A stretch of 64,000 nt of DNA from Owenia fusiformis (lineage: Eukaryota; Annelida; Polychaeta; Sabellida; Oweniidae): positions 20,969,181 to 21,033,180 of the forward strand of contig CAIIXF020000010.1 of NCBI GenBank assembly GCA_903813345.2, in the 5' to 3' direction. A program made the position numbers and the translations under genes. Below the pieces are notes generated by a model. That model was not told the DNA's origin. It ran no database searches and was given only the letters and a program-made list of their open reading frames with translations. Positions 50,480-61,602 of this stretch are shown here, piece after piece (the first letter of the stretch is position 1; each line of letters starts with the position of its first letter).

Positions 50480-50595
50480 ATCCACCACGATTTATAGTAC
50501 GTCCAGATCAAATGTATCAGCGTCAAATCAACACAGCTCTTACAATGCCGTGTATGGCCACAGGGGACCCCCCTCCCACAGTCACCTGGCGAAAG
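50480..50595 (+). CDS. IGSF9: Exon: Ig domain 5, N-terminal half
   Basis: A 116-bp exon, phase 1 in and phase 0 out; acceptor CAATTTTCAG, donor AAG|GTATGC. It encodes PPRFIVRPDQMYQRQINTAL then TMPCMATGDPPPTVTWRK. The first cysteine and core tryptophan are in CMATGDPPPTVTW; the vertebrate IGSF9 counterpart reads CSAQGDPPPVVSW, with the PP.F..RP.. opening also shared. Its phase-0 exit is unique among the introns of this gene seen here. Confidence 0.94.
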
Positions 50596-51124
50596 GTATG
50601 CAAATAAAGTTTAAAACAAAACTCAATTTTTGCACTTTAAAGATTTATTCTTTAGCAATTGATTGTTACATTCACCCAACGAGAATCTAAAACTTGCCCA
50701 AACCTCCTGGACCAAAATACCCCCAACAACTAAACAACTAAGCAATTAACAACAAAACTTTTCAATAGTTTTATGTATTTTTTGTTTTATTATTACTTGC
50801 TTCCAGACTATATTTATGTTAAAGCGACCTGTAACGTCAAATGGCGATTGGTCTTGCTTTCGTGTATTTTGGAAATTACTATGATTTAAGAATAATAAAA
50901 ACATTAATAATAATAGAATTGATTGTGAATAGAACAGGATGAAGTTGAATACCGCTGTAATATACAAATTACACAATAGACTGCACATACAGAATGACAG
51001 CCACAGAATTGACCAATCAAATACAGAGAAAATCGAAAGGAACACAAAACAGAATGAAACAAAACAGTCTAATTCTAAAACAATTGTGAAATTCAAGATA
51101 AAAATGTATGTTTATTTATTTTAG

Positions 51125-51278
51125 GCTGATGGAGCTTTCCCATCCAGTAGTAAAACTCTCAAAGATGGCGGAAATCTCACGATCGCCTACCTTACGAAGG
51201 AGGATCATGGTGTATATGAATGCATCGCTAGTAATATGGTCACTACTATCATCACAACAACTATGCTCATCATTGAAT
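51125..51278 (+). CDS. IGSF9: Exon: Ig domain 5, C-terminal half
   Basis: A 154-bp exon, phase 0 in and phase 1 out; acceptor TTATTTATTTTAG, donor T|GTGAGT. It encodes ADGAFPSSSKTLKDGGNLTI then AYLTKEDHGVYECIASNMVT, ending TIITTTMLIIE. The second cysteine is in VYECIASN; LTKEDHG matches LTKEAHG of vertebrate IGSF9 Ig5. NLT is a sequon. Frames on the other strand (51116-51331) are shadows. Confidence 0.95.
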
Positions 51279-51401
51279 GTGAGTGATAGTTTATATTTGA
51301 TTTTTTTTTTATTATGTTTCGATTGTGACATTTTGTTACAGCAACCATATCATTTGGGCATCGACTTTCTTGTTTGGCTTCTGTAACAATATTTATTTTG
51401 T

Positions 51402-51530
51402 TACCATCACAAGTAGTGACATATTGTTATAGTCTCCAACTATTTAGTGGATGTTGTTCTGCAGGCGGCAGTTAGCATTCGGCAGGTGGTGGTTGGTATC
51501 TGTAACAAATGGCAGGTGGTAACATTCTGA
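51402..51530. repeat. Dispersed AAGTGGTGA-family repeat
   Basis: CCATCACAAGTAGTGACATA, TTATAGTCTCCAACTATTTA, then GGCATTCGGC-like words and ATCTGTAACAAATGGCAGGT follow the order seen in copies at 37853, 42190 and 59148. It lies in the 515-bp intron between Ig5 and FN3-1. Confidence 0.7.
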
Positions 51531-51793
51531 ATGATAATGCCTCCTGCTTTTGAAATTGCAACTAGGTGGATATAGTTTATCATGCAAATGTCCTGTCATA
51601 TTTAGGATGCATCACATTTATTTATTATACAAATCAACAGTAATAGATTAGCAGGGCATACTGACAATTGTGTTAAATTAGAGTGTATTTTCCAATTGAA
51701 GTGTCTTAATTCAGTAGCAGGCGTCTAGTAGAAGACTCATCATTCCCTTCATGTCATCTAAGATATTTTGATACATTCTTTGTTCTTTTGCAG

Positions 51794-51905
51794 ACACTAC
51801 ACCTCATGCGCCACATAATCTGAGTGTTGTTACATCGCAATTCTCCGCCAGAGTGTCATGGATGCCTGCGTACGATGGAGGTCATCCCCAGCATTACGTT
51901 TTATG
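51794..51905 (+). CDS. IGSF9: Exon: FN3 domain 1, N-terminal part
   Basis: A 112-bp exon, phase 1 in and phase 2 out; acceptor TTCTTTTGCAG, donor TATG|GTAATC. It encodes TTPHAPHNLSVVTSQFSARV then SWMPAYDGGHPQHYVLW. The SW.P.YDGG segment is a typical FN3 B-C region and parallels VSWEPGFDGG of IGSF9 FN3-1; the conserved FN3 tryptophan is in VSWMP. NLS is a sequon. The domain is completed about 3.9 kb downstream. Confidence 0.94.
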
Positions 51906-54900
51906 GTAATCAGTTATTATCTATCAAATATAATTGTTTATTACACAATTAAGTTAAATACTAAATTCTGATTGGTTGATTCTACAGTGTAATATCTAGA
52001 ACTATATTTTTGAGAAAATGTTTGATTTGACTCATATGTATTTTACCTTGGGTCCTTTTTTCAAGATTGTGCAGTCATCTGCGGAATATCATAAGATGTT
52101 GGAAAATTAATCTCATGGAAAAAAAATGTTCATTTGATTTATTCCAAGATTTTCAGCAGTATTCATATACCTAGCAAGCTATGACAAAAGCAAGTTTCAT
52201 CAGAATAAAATATTTATCATTAATAGTGCTAGTCTGTTACAAAATAAATACTGCTCAAGTCCATTGCATTGCATAATCGTAAAATATTGAATAGAATCAT
52301 TCTGATTTATGATGTGGTCATTTTTCCACTTTGTATGTTTTTTTATTTTTCAATTATGGTGTGTCATCAATTAATCTCAAGTGAAATAGGATTTCTGGCT
52401 TGATTGTTATCACTAACTAGTGTTCTACTTTTACGAGCCCATTATATTGAGTGTAAATTGAAATATTGGCCGAAAGACCCATTGCTAGATCACTGTGTTC
52501 TGTGGTATGTTAAGATGACCCTTCAATGCATGCTTACTGAATTGAAAACTATACTGCGAGTTTAGATTGCAATTTTCATAACTTTGTTACTAGGTATAGT
52601 AAGAATTTCTGAATATTTATGTCAAATTTTGAGTAGATGTGTGGAAAAATGAATGGGCAAAGTTATGACTTTAATAAGATTCCATAAATCATCAGTCTCT
52701 TAAATGACTAGTTTTAGGTTAACTAGATCATATAAATTGAAGTCATATCTTTGGATGTTAAGGGTCAACAAAAGGTAGAGTTGTCTTTCAAGGTCAAACA
52801 TATAATGTACTCAAAATATCACTCAGATTTCACCAAATAGTGTCTCCAAAAATAATTCAAGGTGGAGCATGCCCTAAAAATTTATGCCTACAGTATGAGT
52901 CTGAGTGTGTCCCCAGACCTACTAAATTGTTTTTTGCATCAACATGCCAATATGCAGTTGTCGTAATATGTTGAAAAATGCCCACCCCTCTCCCATTTCA
53001 AATATGGTAAGATTGATCTGACCAGTGTAACAAGTCATCTGTAGGGGTTATCTTCAGGGACTTTATTATTGAGTTTATCTATTAGTTTATGTTCAGTGAG
53101 CACCTCATGGGGCCAATGGTCAAATGAGGTTCTCCTGGTGATATTTACATGAAGGCAATGGGCACTAAGGGAGTCCAATTGACACTATGGGAGTCACAAA
53201 TGTTAAACCAGTTCAGTATCCCTTTACATTGAATATTCAAGACAATCAGAGAGATTCAGCGCAGTGAAGCAAGTTACCGACACTAATCTTTAATCATATA
53301 ATCTGAAAATCTCATCTCGTATTCCACATAGCAGATCATCACATTTTCTCGGTGTTGTATTCGCAATTGACATTTCACTTTCCCATTTGATATCCATCTC
53401 AAATCCCAATTCAACAGTCTCAGAATTAGAATCAGGCTGAATGAGGGCAAATGTGACGTCCAAGACATAAAATAGACAATTTGATTAAAGTGTGACTGCT
53501 GTATATTTAGTTAAACCATCAGATTGAGCAAAAGAAACACAGTGCAAGGAATGAAATAGCTAAGACGAATTGAGATAAAACCTTGTGAATCAAGATGTCT
53601 TTTGCTTGAATTTGGAATACTGCATTTTAAATGGATTCTGGTAAAAATGACTGACATGTGAATCTGTAACTGTGTGTCTGTATTTGTGTCCCCAGTTTTC
53701 TCTCCTTCTGATATATTGGAAGTATCTGGAATGAAAATTGAAAATGTCTTATCTGTATGTATTTGGATATTCGCCACTGACGTGTCATAAAGTAATGCTT
53801 TATGACGGTGCTTTATTGCCGTTTGAAGATTGAATTCTGGCCCTCGGGTAATTTTAGATAATTTTCAAATGAAGAAGTAGCTTTTTCTTATATTACTAGA
53901 GTTGTTTGTTGGCAGTTTAGATTGTATTGTGATAAATTATATATAACTAGCTAGGCCCCCATTTGCCATAGGCTAGATAAAATGAAAATGACAAAATTTT
54001 GTTTTTGTTCATTCAATATTTATCACAGTTTATAGCAATTTTCCATTTTTAGAAAATCAGCGTAAAAGTAAAACTAAACTGCTTATCTTTTGATTGTATT
54101 ATTGGAATTATATTATTTTGAAGCAATGGTTTTCCATGGCTTCAACCCACGTAATGCTCATTTGATCATGTGTTGCTCATTTAGACAACCAATAATACAA
54201 TATAATACAATGTGTATTGATCTGAAATAACAAAAAATACCAATCAATATTTTATGATTTCATTGTGATCACAACACATTGGTCACCATAACATTTTGTC
54301 AACTGATAATCAATTAAGGACCAATTTATATATTTTCAAAAACTACTAATTAAGTCTTTCAATTTATTGACAGAAATACAAAATTATCTTTTCAAACCAA
54401 AATTCAATTTTTCCCGTTCATTTCTAGGTTTGATTGATTCAATTATTTTAGGAGTGAATGACCAACCTGCACTTGGATCATTCTCAAAGAGGATTGAAAA
54501 ACAAAATCTTATCTTTGTTCTTGGGAAATTGACTTCAAACAGTTCTTGGAAATCCAATATAAGAATATTTGGGACGTGTACTTAATTAAAAGAGATTTAT
54601 GATTGATAGCACTGGACTATTATGTCAAAAAATTCTATTGTAAATGATCTTGAAATTCTATTGTAAATGATCTTGAAATTCTATTGTAAATGATCTTGTA
54701 CCACAAACAACAGAATTTTATGATACTTTTATATTTTGGAAAAAGTGGCTTATAAATGATTGATTCAACACCTATTCAGAAGGTATTTGGAATCTAAATC
54801 TTTCAGGAACGATCTGGACATAATTATTGTCAAAACTATATTTTGGGATTTGACTGCTGATATGGGAAAGTATCTTGTGTAGGAGATCTAGCATGCTTTA

Positions 54901-55795
54901 ATATCATGGCTGAAAGAAAGAAAATTTGGAGTGTAATAGAGGAAGTGACAAATAGTTTTAGCAACGTTATGTTTCAAAAACAAATAGTTTCAGATTAGAT
55001 CCCCCAGCTCCATTAAGGTCAATCCTTAAGTTAATCTAGGGGAATATCAAATATAAAATGATAAATGATATGAAAGAACTAGGATAAGATATCCTTTTAT
55101 TCCATGATAAATTATAGATCATATCAATTTTCATGAAACAGTTGAATTTTATAAAAAAATTATAAATTATAAATATCATATATGATGTATTTAGTGCTAT
55201 CTCTTTCTCTGAAGTGATTTTTTGAAACAATATGATTAACAAACCATACAAAAAAAATCTTAAATAAGAGAGAGGTTTTGCACAACGTTTTTAGCCAAAC
55301 ATATATAAAATCTGTTAGACATCCCGCAGATCTATGCGTAGTAGTTCAAATAAAGAAAGATGCAGTAACGGATAAGTTTTAGCTGTAAACAGTTGTGTGA
55401 AACCTCTCTTATATTCAATCTATATCCATATGAATGAGATATTAAATTTATACTTCAGTTAATTTCTGCACCGTCTACACGTGAATATACATATATGCAC
55501 GTATCATTATATGAGCCAGGCCACAGGAAAAGGGGTCTTATCACAGATTTTTTCAATATTCTGATTTTTTTTATCTTAAAAAGCACAAAGAAATCTTTCA
55601 ATTGAGCCATGGCTTATGTCCTAACAATTTTTCCTTGCATATCTTCCTCCTAATCGTGGGCACATTTTGGCTCTGTAGCACAATTTTAATTTTTGTGATA
55701 CAATGTAAGACTGGTTTTCCTATGGCCAGGCTCATATATATTACAATATACATTGTAATTAGCATACTTTATTGACTTTATGCTTTATTCTTTAG
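51906..55795. other. Intron splitting FN3-1 (about 3.9 kb)
   Basis: AT-rich, with a short 23-bp triplication at 54634-54702 and no element recognised elsewhere. Frames at 53283-53468, 53511-53777 and 54367-54585 have no splice context or family resemblance. Confidence 0.75.
54634..54702. repeat. 23-bp tandem triplication
   Basis: AAATTCTATTGTAAATGATC TTG occurs three times in a row without interruption. Confidence 0.85.
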
Positions 55796-55974
55796 GTACA
55801 GGTATGTGCATGGAGATCCTAGCGATTGGATGACGATGCGAGTTCTCCCTGATACTGCCACATCATTCACTGTCTACAGTCTCTATCCCAAGTCACAGTA
55901 CCAATTCATGGTACTAGCACGTAACTCCCTTGGAGATGGCCTATTCAGTCAAATAATATCAGCAAAAACCAAAG
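55796..55974 (+). CDS. IGSF9: Exon: FN3 domain 1, C-terminal part
   Basis: A 179-bp exon, phase 2 in and phase 1 out; acceptor TTATTCTTTAG, donor AAAG|GTAGAA. It encodes YRYVHGDPSDWMTMRVLPDT then ATSFTVYSLYPKSQYQFMVL and ARNSLGDGLFSQIISAKTK. The L.P.SQYQFMVLARNSLGDG..S segment is the hallmark FN3 F-G region and aligns with LQPHTQYQFSVLAQNKLGSG of vertebrate IGSF9. With 51794-51905 it gives a complete FN3 domain of about 96 residues. The exon is followed by candidate linker exons rather than by a second FN3 domain within the window. Confidence 0.95.
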
Positions 55975-56231
55975 GTAGAAAGCTAAGAATATTATATATG
56001 CCTTGTTTTTTTTTATATATTAAATATACGTTAACAAAGAGTTTTAGACAAGGGAAAATGTTAGTGTTTCAGACAGATTAATATCTACAAAATGTATGTG
56101 TTTTAGTGTTTAAAGCCTGACATGCTTGACATAAGCCTTTAGGTTAAATCCTAATGAGGCAGGCCATATCTTAAATACTTACCTGTGAACCATCTTTCCT
56201 TCCCACGAATATATAAGGGTTATGTACTGGG

Positions 56232-56343
56232 AGGTTTTGGATACAGGTTTTATCCCAAGGGAAATATGTGTATATCCAGAGTGACCGCAGGGACCGAGGG
56301 ATATACACATATTTCCCGAGGGATAAACCCTGTATCCAAAACC
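56232..56343. repeat. Near-perfect palindrome (about 45-bp arms)
   Basis: GGTTTTGGATACAGGTTTTA TCCC...TATATCC (56233-56277) is mirrored by GGATATACACATATTTCCCG AGGGATAAACCCTGTATCCA AAACC (56298-56342) around a 20-bp loop. It directly precedes the TIR element at 56359 and shares its TATCC/GGATA words, so it may be part of the same insertion. Confidence 0.8.
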
Positions 56344-56358
56344 GATCGTACATAACAG

Positions 56359-56657
56359 ATGTATTTCATACCTACTGATGTTCTAGGTACGTCATATACC
56401 TTATCCAAAAATTGAAAAATGAAATTTGAAAAAAAAATTGAAAAAGATGTGAAAAAAAATTTGAAAAAGAATGTGAAAAAAAAATTGGAAAAAATTTGGA
56501 AAAATTTTAAAAAAAAAATTGAAAAAATTCAAAAAAAAATTTCAGGAGCGGGACCGGGATGGATACAGCGTGTATCCATCCCGCCCCGGGCCTTGGCTAG
56601 ATACAGTATATATTCCCGCTCGTTATGTACCTAAAACCTCAATAGGTATGAAATACA
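56359..56657. mobile_element. TIR element, TCTAGGTACAT family, copy 2
   Basis: Left terminus ATGTATTTCATACCTACTGA TGTTCTAGGTACG and right terminus (reverse complement ATGTATTTCATACCTATTGA GGTTTTAGGTACATAAC) are inverted repeats of about 36 bp and match those of 37502-37834. Between them lie an A-rich GAAAAAAAATTG tract (56419-56545) and a palindrome, GGATGGATACAGCGTGTATCCATCC-like, around 56565. Confidence 0.7.
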
Positions 56658-58804
56658 TAGAAGTATTGTGTCATGTTTTGCCAAAAGAGATGAAGCATGC
56701 AGAATAAGGGACCAAAATTTCTATATATCTCAACATTTGTACCAGTTTCACCTACGGGCCTCAATTTTTCAAAAGGTTTCAATAAAATAAACTGTCCAGA
56801 TTTTAGTTATGCTGATTAAAAATAATATCACCGTGTAAGCCTTATTGTTATTCTGGTGGGTTCTTGAACTATATTAATGATATATAGTATCAAGCCCATT
56901 GGGAGGGACTAACTAGCCTATACACATGTAGGTATATGTCAGGGTTTATGGTTAAAGGGGGACCTATTATGCCATGATAAATAGTCCCTCATTTATACTT
57001 CTCCACCAAGTATCATCCGCTCTCCATTGAGTCTAATTCGCATTGCATTAGTAGCTCAAGAAATATAGCTTCTTTACTCCTGAGAGAATTGGCATTTGCT
57101 CCATCAACATTTCCAAATAACAAAGTCACCCTTCTTAAATTATTCTATTTTAAGTAGGTTTTACTCCATAGATTATAAATGACATCATGAATCGGACGTG
57201 ACTCTCGTAAAGCTGACGTTCCTTTCATGTAATTATTAGTAGTTTTGTCAAATAATTCAGAATATATTTGAAGGATGTATGTCTCTATGAGAGTAGAGGG
57301 TTGGATATTTTACAAGGGTGATTGGTTATTTTTCCAATTTTAAAATTGTTTTATGAGACCATGTATAACCTACATCATATTGGATAGGGAATGAGAATTC
57401 ACTTTGTCAGTTTCTCCATCCCAAATAGGATGCTAGGTCCGAACCTTCATTTCATTGCATCATATATCAGTCTTACGGATGAAAGGTTATATTTCATGTA
57501 ATACTCACTTGTATGCGAACCTTCAAATATTTATAATTGCTTCCAGTATTTTATGAAATGCTTTTGAACAAAGAAAATACATTGTTTTATGCTATATATA
57601 GTGATCGAGTTAATTATACAGTGTGTGTTTATATGTAGTCAAGTCCTGGTTCAATATGCATAGAAGTCTGTTCAAGTACAACACATTTGGTGTGTCTTCA
57701 TAGATGTTATACTAGAGGATGTCTTTTGAAAATGTTGTAAATTATGATACAATTAATTTTAACGTAGCAAGAATGTCAAAATAATTGAATAACATAAGAA
57801 GTAATTTACTATATTTTCAAGAAATATTCCCCTGGGATATTTATAGAGTTGTTCTCCTTTTACAGGTTTTGTCATATGTATTGTGTGATCCCTTGTTATC
57901 ATCTTATCACAGTTCCTCTGTCTGTATGTACTTCATCCTTAAAATACCAGTTTTATGCACGAGTTTACCCCTACAGAATGTCTAGATCACAGAACCAAGT
58001 TTAATGTTAGTTCACCCCTACATCTTTAAGACCATAGGGACAAGACCTTGACTTTTTCATAACAATTTGAAATTAATTAATTTGTTATCATTCCTGTTGA
58101 ATTCCCCACGGGATAATTCTCACTCAAAACAAGTATAGCCAATGCATAAACCAAGGGTCTGCCAAATTCATATCTATTGAATGCTAAGATCTGATTGATA
58201 TTTTGAAAAAGTTTGTTTATATCAGTTTGATAAAAATATCATTTTGAAGTTACACATTCTATTTTTCATTTTATCAGAGACTATTGAAGCTCTTGCATTG
58301 CATTAACTACAGATGGGCACAGATATTAGCCATTATTTTCACATTGTATCAAATACATGGCAAATAAATTTTGAATTCCTTCAAATTCTGAGTCAACTTT
58401 TAACAATATGAATATTCAAGTGATGAATAGATTGATAATCATAACAGGCCTGTAGCCAGGATTTGCCACTTCGTTTGTTCACTTTTTGAAAAATTCCAGG
58501 AGGGTTCACTTTTGACAACTTTGGCCCAAAATGGCCAAAAACACTTGAAAAGTGCTCAGCATGGTGAAAAACTGCATGATTTTGAAAGAATGCTTGCCCC
58601 CTCCCCCTGGATAGATATTCAAGATGTGAAATTTGCCCTCTTTTTTGTTGAGATATGGCCTTTAAAATATATGTCTGTACAGTTTTGACGAAACTTGGAA
58701 TATTTCACAGCACTAGTACAAAGGGTTGAGGATCTGATGGAAAATGAAATCTTGTTCATTTAACTGGTGTTTTAATGGATTTACATCTCATTGTTTTCTT
58801 TCAG

Positions 58805-58834
58805 AAAATAATGACACTTCAGGCAATTCCAGTG
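58805..58834 (+). CDS. IGSF9: Candidate 30-nt linker exon after FN3-1
   Basis: Acceptor TGTTTTCTTTCAG has a good pyrimidine tract; the donor G|GTATAA is weak. The 30 nt are phase 1/1 and encode ENNDTSGNSSG (including the split codons), a low-complexity polar stretch suitable for the loop between FN3 domains, with NDT and NSS sequons. Either inclusion or skipping keeps frame with 55974 and 61460. Support is positional and splice-site based only. Confidence 0.48.
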
Positions 58835-61459
58835 GTATAAACATTTCTTACTTCCTGCCCGCTCGCTTCTGTCAACATGTATTTAAGTTAATGCTTCATG
58901 ATTTGGCTGTTTTTTTTTTTATTTTTTGTTTTGTTTTAGATTATTGAAAAAATGTTTGTTTGTTTTGTTTGGTTTCAGGCATGATTAATTCATTCAAAGT
59001 ACACAATTAATTATTTAGTTTATTGTTATCACATATGGACAAAGGTCAGCATTTGAAACATGAAAATCATGCATGATCTATTAAAAAAAACTGTCTGTGG
59101 TTTTCAGTTTTAAATTCATAATAGGACATTATTTTCGTTTATTATGTCACTACCAACAAGTGGTGACATCCAGTTATAGTCTCCAACTTTTTTGTCGATT
59201 GTGTTCGGCATCTGGCATTCGTGTAAGTGTTCAACAGTCAGCATTCCGAGTTTGGTGTCTATAACAAATGGCAGGTGGTGATTTTTACATGTTAATGCCT
59301 TTTTTCTTTACGTTCTTGGTGTTCCTTTTGTTTCTGTTTTGCAAGCCGTTTTGTAATAAGTATTGTTGGTAATCGTACTTGTATATAGAACATAGAAGGG
59401 TTTACTATATGATGTAGCTTCCAATTTAGAAAGATACAAACATGTTTTGCATAATCACGCGGTACTACCTTCGACTGTTAATTTGAATTTTTGACCTACC
59501 AGATGCTTTAAAATCAAGGATTGCGAGTCTCATACTGCACTGTTTTTTCTTCAAACTTATACCATTAAAAGCAAAACAAATAGATAGCGTGATAATAATT
59601 AAGTTGACTTTCTAGTTTGTTGACTGGGTCATCAATTTTCATGTGTGTATTTTACATTGAATGACTATATGAAAGTACATGTAATTATAATTCAGTTTTC
59701 TAAATTGGAGCAAATGTTACCTTAAGGTATAACTACATGAAAAATTATAGGATATATTGGCTGCATTTGTAATGGCATAGGTTGTATGTAGCGATGTTCT
59801 CATCTGTTTTTGTTGATTTGTTGTATTGCTTCCTACTATATGATGTAATGATCCTAGCCAATTCATTTCGATTTTTTTGATGTGCTGTTAAAGAAGGTAG
59901 TGTTTATTGGAAAGATCTATTGGATGTTATACTTTGTTTTGTAATATATATATATATTTTTTTTTTAAATTTTATTCAATTACCTTTTTGTTTTGTAATA
60001 TGTTTATGTGATTTGACACTCTTTCATACAATGTATGAATGGGCTCCACTGTTGTACTATAAATCAAAATGAAAAAATGTTATAGAGGTGATTGAGACAG
60101 TGTCTGACTGCATTAAACATTATAAGACTCATCATTTTCTTGCATCTGTTCTTTGACCCACATATTCATCAAACAGTGTTGATCAGTAGATAAAGAGACA
60201 TCTTTCATTGTTGTTGTAAAATTAGTTTAACCTACATGCATTTTTGTCGTCGACCTATATACACCAAAATGTGTCCTATTGAAATGTTTTATGTCATTTT
60301 GTCTGCTAAGTGTATATATATTTTGTTTTTGATTTAGTTATTCATAATAATATCTTCAATGACATTATTGCATATGTGAGTGTTGTTATTATCTCTAATG
60401 GCTCTCACAATCTCTCTTGGGACTGGATGAAGATTAGATTCATGGGAGAAAACTACCATCTATCTTTATTCTTATGCATATTTAAATCCAACTAAGGGCC
60501 TAATTAAATCATTGTAACAGAAAATGAAATTTTATGTTCTTATAGAATGGCTTCCCTGACTCCTTTTTGGGAAACATGAATAAAAGATTGAAATGAAATG
60601 TCACATTTAGCCATATTTATTTTTATTATTCATATTTATTATATTTTTCAATTGAATGTAGATGGTAATTTTGTTCAGTGGAGTTTAAAGGCTGACAACT
60701 GAAGTTCAATACTGGGACATATTTCAAATTTTAACATTTAGGGTTCTTAGTTCTTACCATGTAGATAACAGGATATGCAAGGCAAACATACCCATGTTAT
60801 ATACCAAAATCTTCAAATACAAGTATAAAGTCAGTTATAAAGTATTAATACTTGTAAATGATAATTATTATCTTATTAAATTAAGATTTATATATTTCCC
60901 ATTTTCTTTAAGATTTGGCCTAAAATTTTTCTTGGTGGGGGGGGGCAGGCCCCTGGTACCCAGATCCGCCAGTGATTCGTATGTGCTAAGCTCACAAGAA
61001 CTAGTTAGGAAAGTTTATGCATGAGGATACTTTTCCTTCAATTTCATTTGCTTAAAAACTAGTATGAAAAAAGCAACTGATTTTTTTGTATTTTAAGGTT
61101 TTTGCCATTGAGAAGTTAATTTTTATTGTATATTTTCTTAATTTATTAGGTTTTAGATAGAATTATCCCGGTAGTTTTAAATAGAATTATCCCGGGATTA
61201 CTATATCAATAATCATCCTTGGTTATCCATGACGAGAATCATGGGAACAAAAACGTCAGAGTAAATATATCCACAAATACCTGTATTTTTTATTTAGTTG
61301 ATTTTCATGTTCTTTAGAAGTTAAAATGTATTAAATCTTTACTATTAATTCCAACAAGTAAGTTTGAATGTTTGATTGCTCACTAGAAGAATAATACAAA
61401 TCTTGATGTATTTTTTTTATATATCAGGATATTTATGAATATATTTGTTATATTTTCAG
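58835..61459. other. Intron between the two candidate linker exons
   Basis: Contains one AAGTGGTGA-family copy (59148-59310) and an hAT-like terminus remnant after a G run (about 60938-60977). The rest is very AT-rich with T-runs and TA repeats (59946-59960) and nothing recognised. Confidence 0.7.
59148..59310. repeat. Dispersed AAGTGGTGA-family repeat, longest copy
   Basis: CACTACCAACAAGTGGTGAC, GTTATAGTCTCCAACTTTTT, GTTCGGCATCTGGCATTCG and AACAAATGGCAGGTGGTGAT, then TGTTAATGCC, give the fullest version of the family in the window. No terminal inverted repeat or pol III boxes were found. Confidence 0.7.
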
Positions 61460-61540
61460 GCTACATCCCTAAATTGGAGGGTAAGTTTCCAACAGATGAA
61501 ACAGGGATAACATATTATCCACCTTACATAGAGCCCATAG
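61460..61540 (+). CDS. IGSF9: Candidate linker exon with two alternative donors
   Basis: Acceptor TATATTTTCAG opens an 81-nt phase 1/1 exon ending at donor G|GTATGA. It encodes YIPKLEGKFPTDETGITYYP then PYIEPI, a tyrosine/proline-rich stretch compatible with the FN3-1 to FN3-2 linker of this family. Inside, after only 21 nt, there is a perfect donor G|GTAAGT at 61481, also in phase 1. Use of the inner site would shorten the linker by exactly 20 residues without changing frame. The inner donor is stronger by consensus, so the short form may be the main one. Confidence 0.58.
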
Positions 61541-61602
61541 GTATGAGAAACTTGGTTTTATTCTATTTCATAGAATGAGTGAGTGAAAGCATGAGTGAGT
61601 AA

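Larger units (their letters stand above)
55975..58804. other. Intron after FN3-1
   Basis: Contains the TIR element and hairpin at 56232-56657. A fragment with TGTAGCCAGGATTTGCC at about 58452 resembles the hAT-like terminus at 29201. Otherwise AT-rich with nothing recognised between 56.7 and 58.4 kb. Confidence 0.7.
8187..61540 (+). other. IGSF9: Partial gene: Turtle/IGSF9-family adhesion protein (Ig1 to FN3-1 plus linker)
   Basis: This span holds the recognised exons of one gene. Joined, they give 631 codons with no stop: five Ig domains, one FN3 domain and the start of an inter-FN3 linker. The order, spacing and diagnostic peptides match the Turtle/IGSF9 family, e.g. PIFIKYNGYEPHIDP in Ig1, LTCHAEGWPNNITY in Ig3, CMATGDPPPTVTW in Ig5 and YQFMVLARNSLGDG in FN3-1. 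Family members are type I neuronal surface proteins acting in dendrite and axon patterning and in synapse organisation. All inter-domain introns are phase 1, so whole domains can be skipped without frameshift. The main signal-peptide exon, FN3-2, membrane helix and cytoplasmic tail are not seen and presumably lie outside. I cannot separate the IGSF9, IGSF9B, turtle and borderless lineages from this part alone. Confidence 0.93.

Noticed and set aside
57864-57890. Acceptor-like TTCTCCTTTTACAG after FN3-1
   Set aside because: In the required phase it meets a TGA within eight codons and no donor precedes it.
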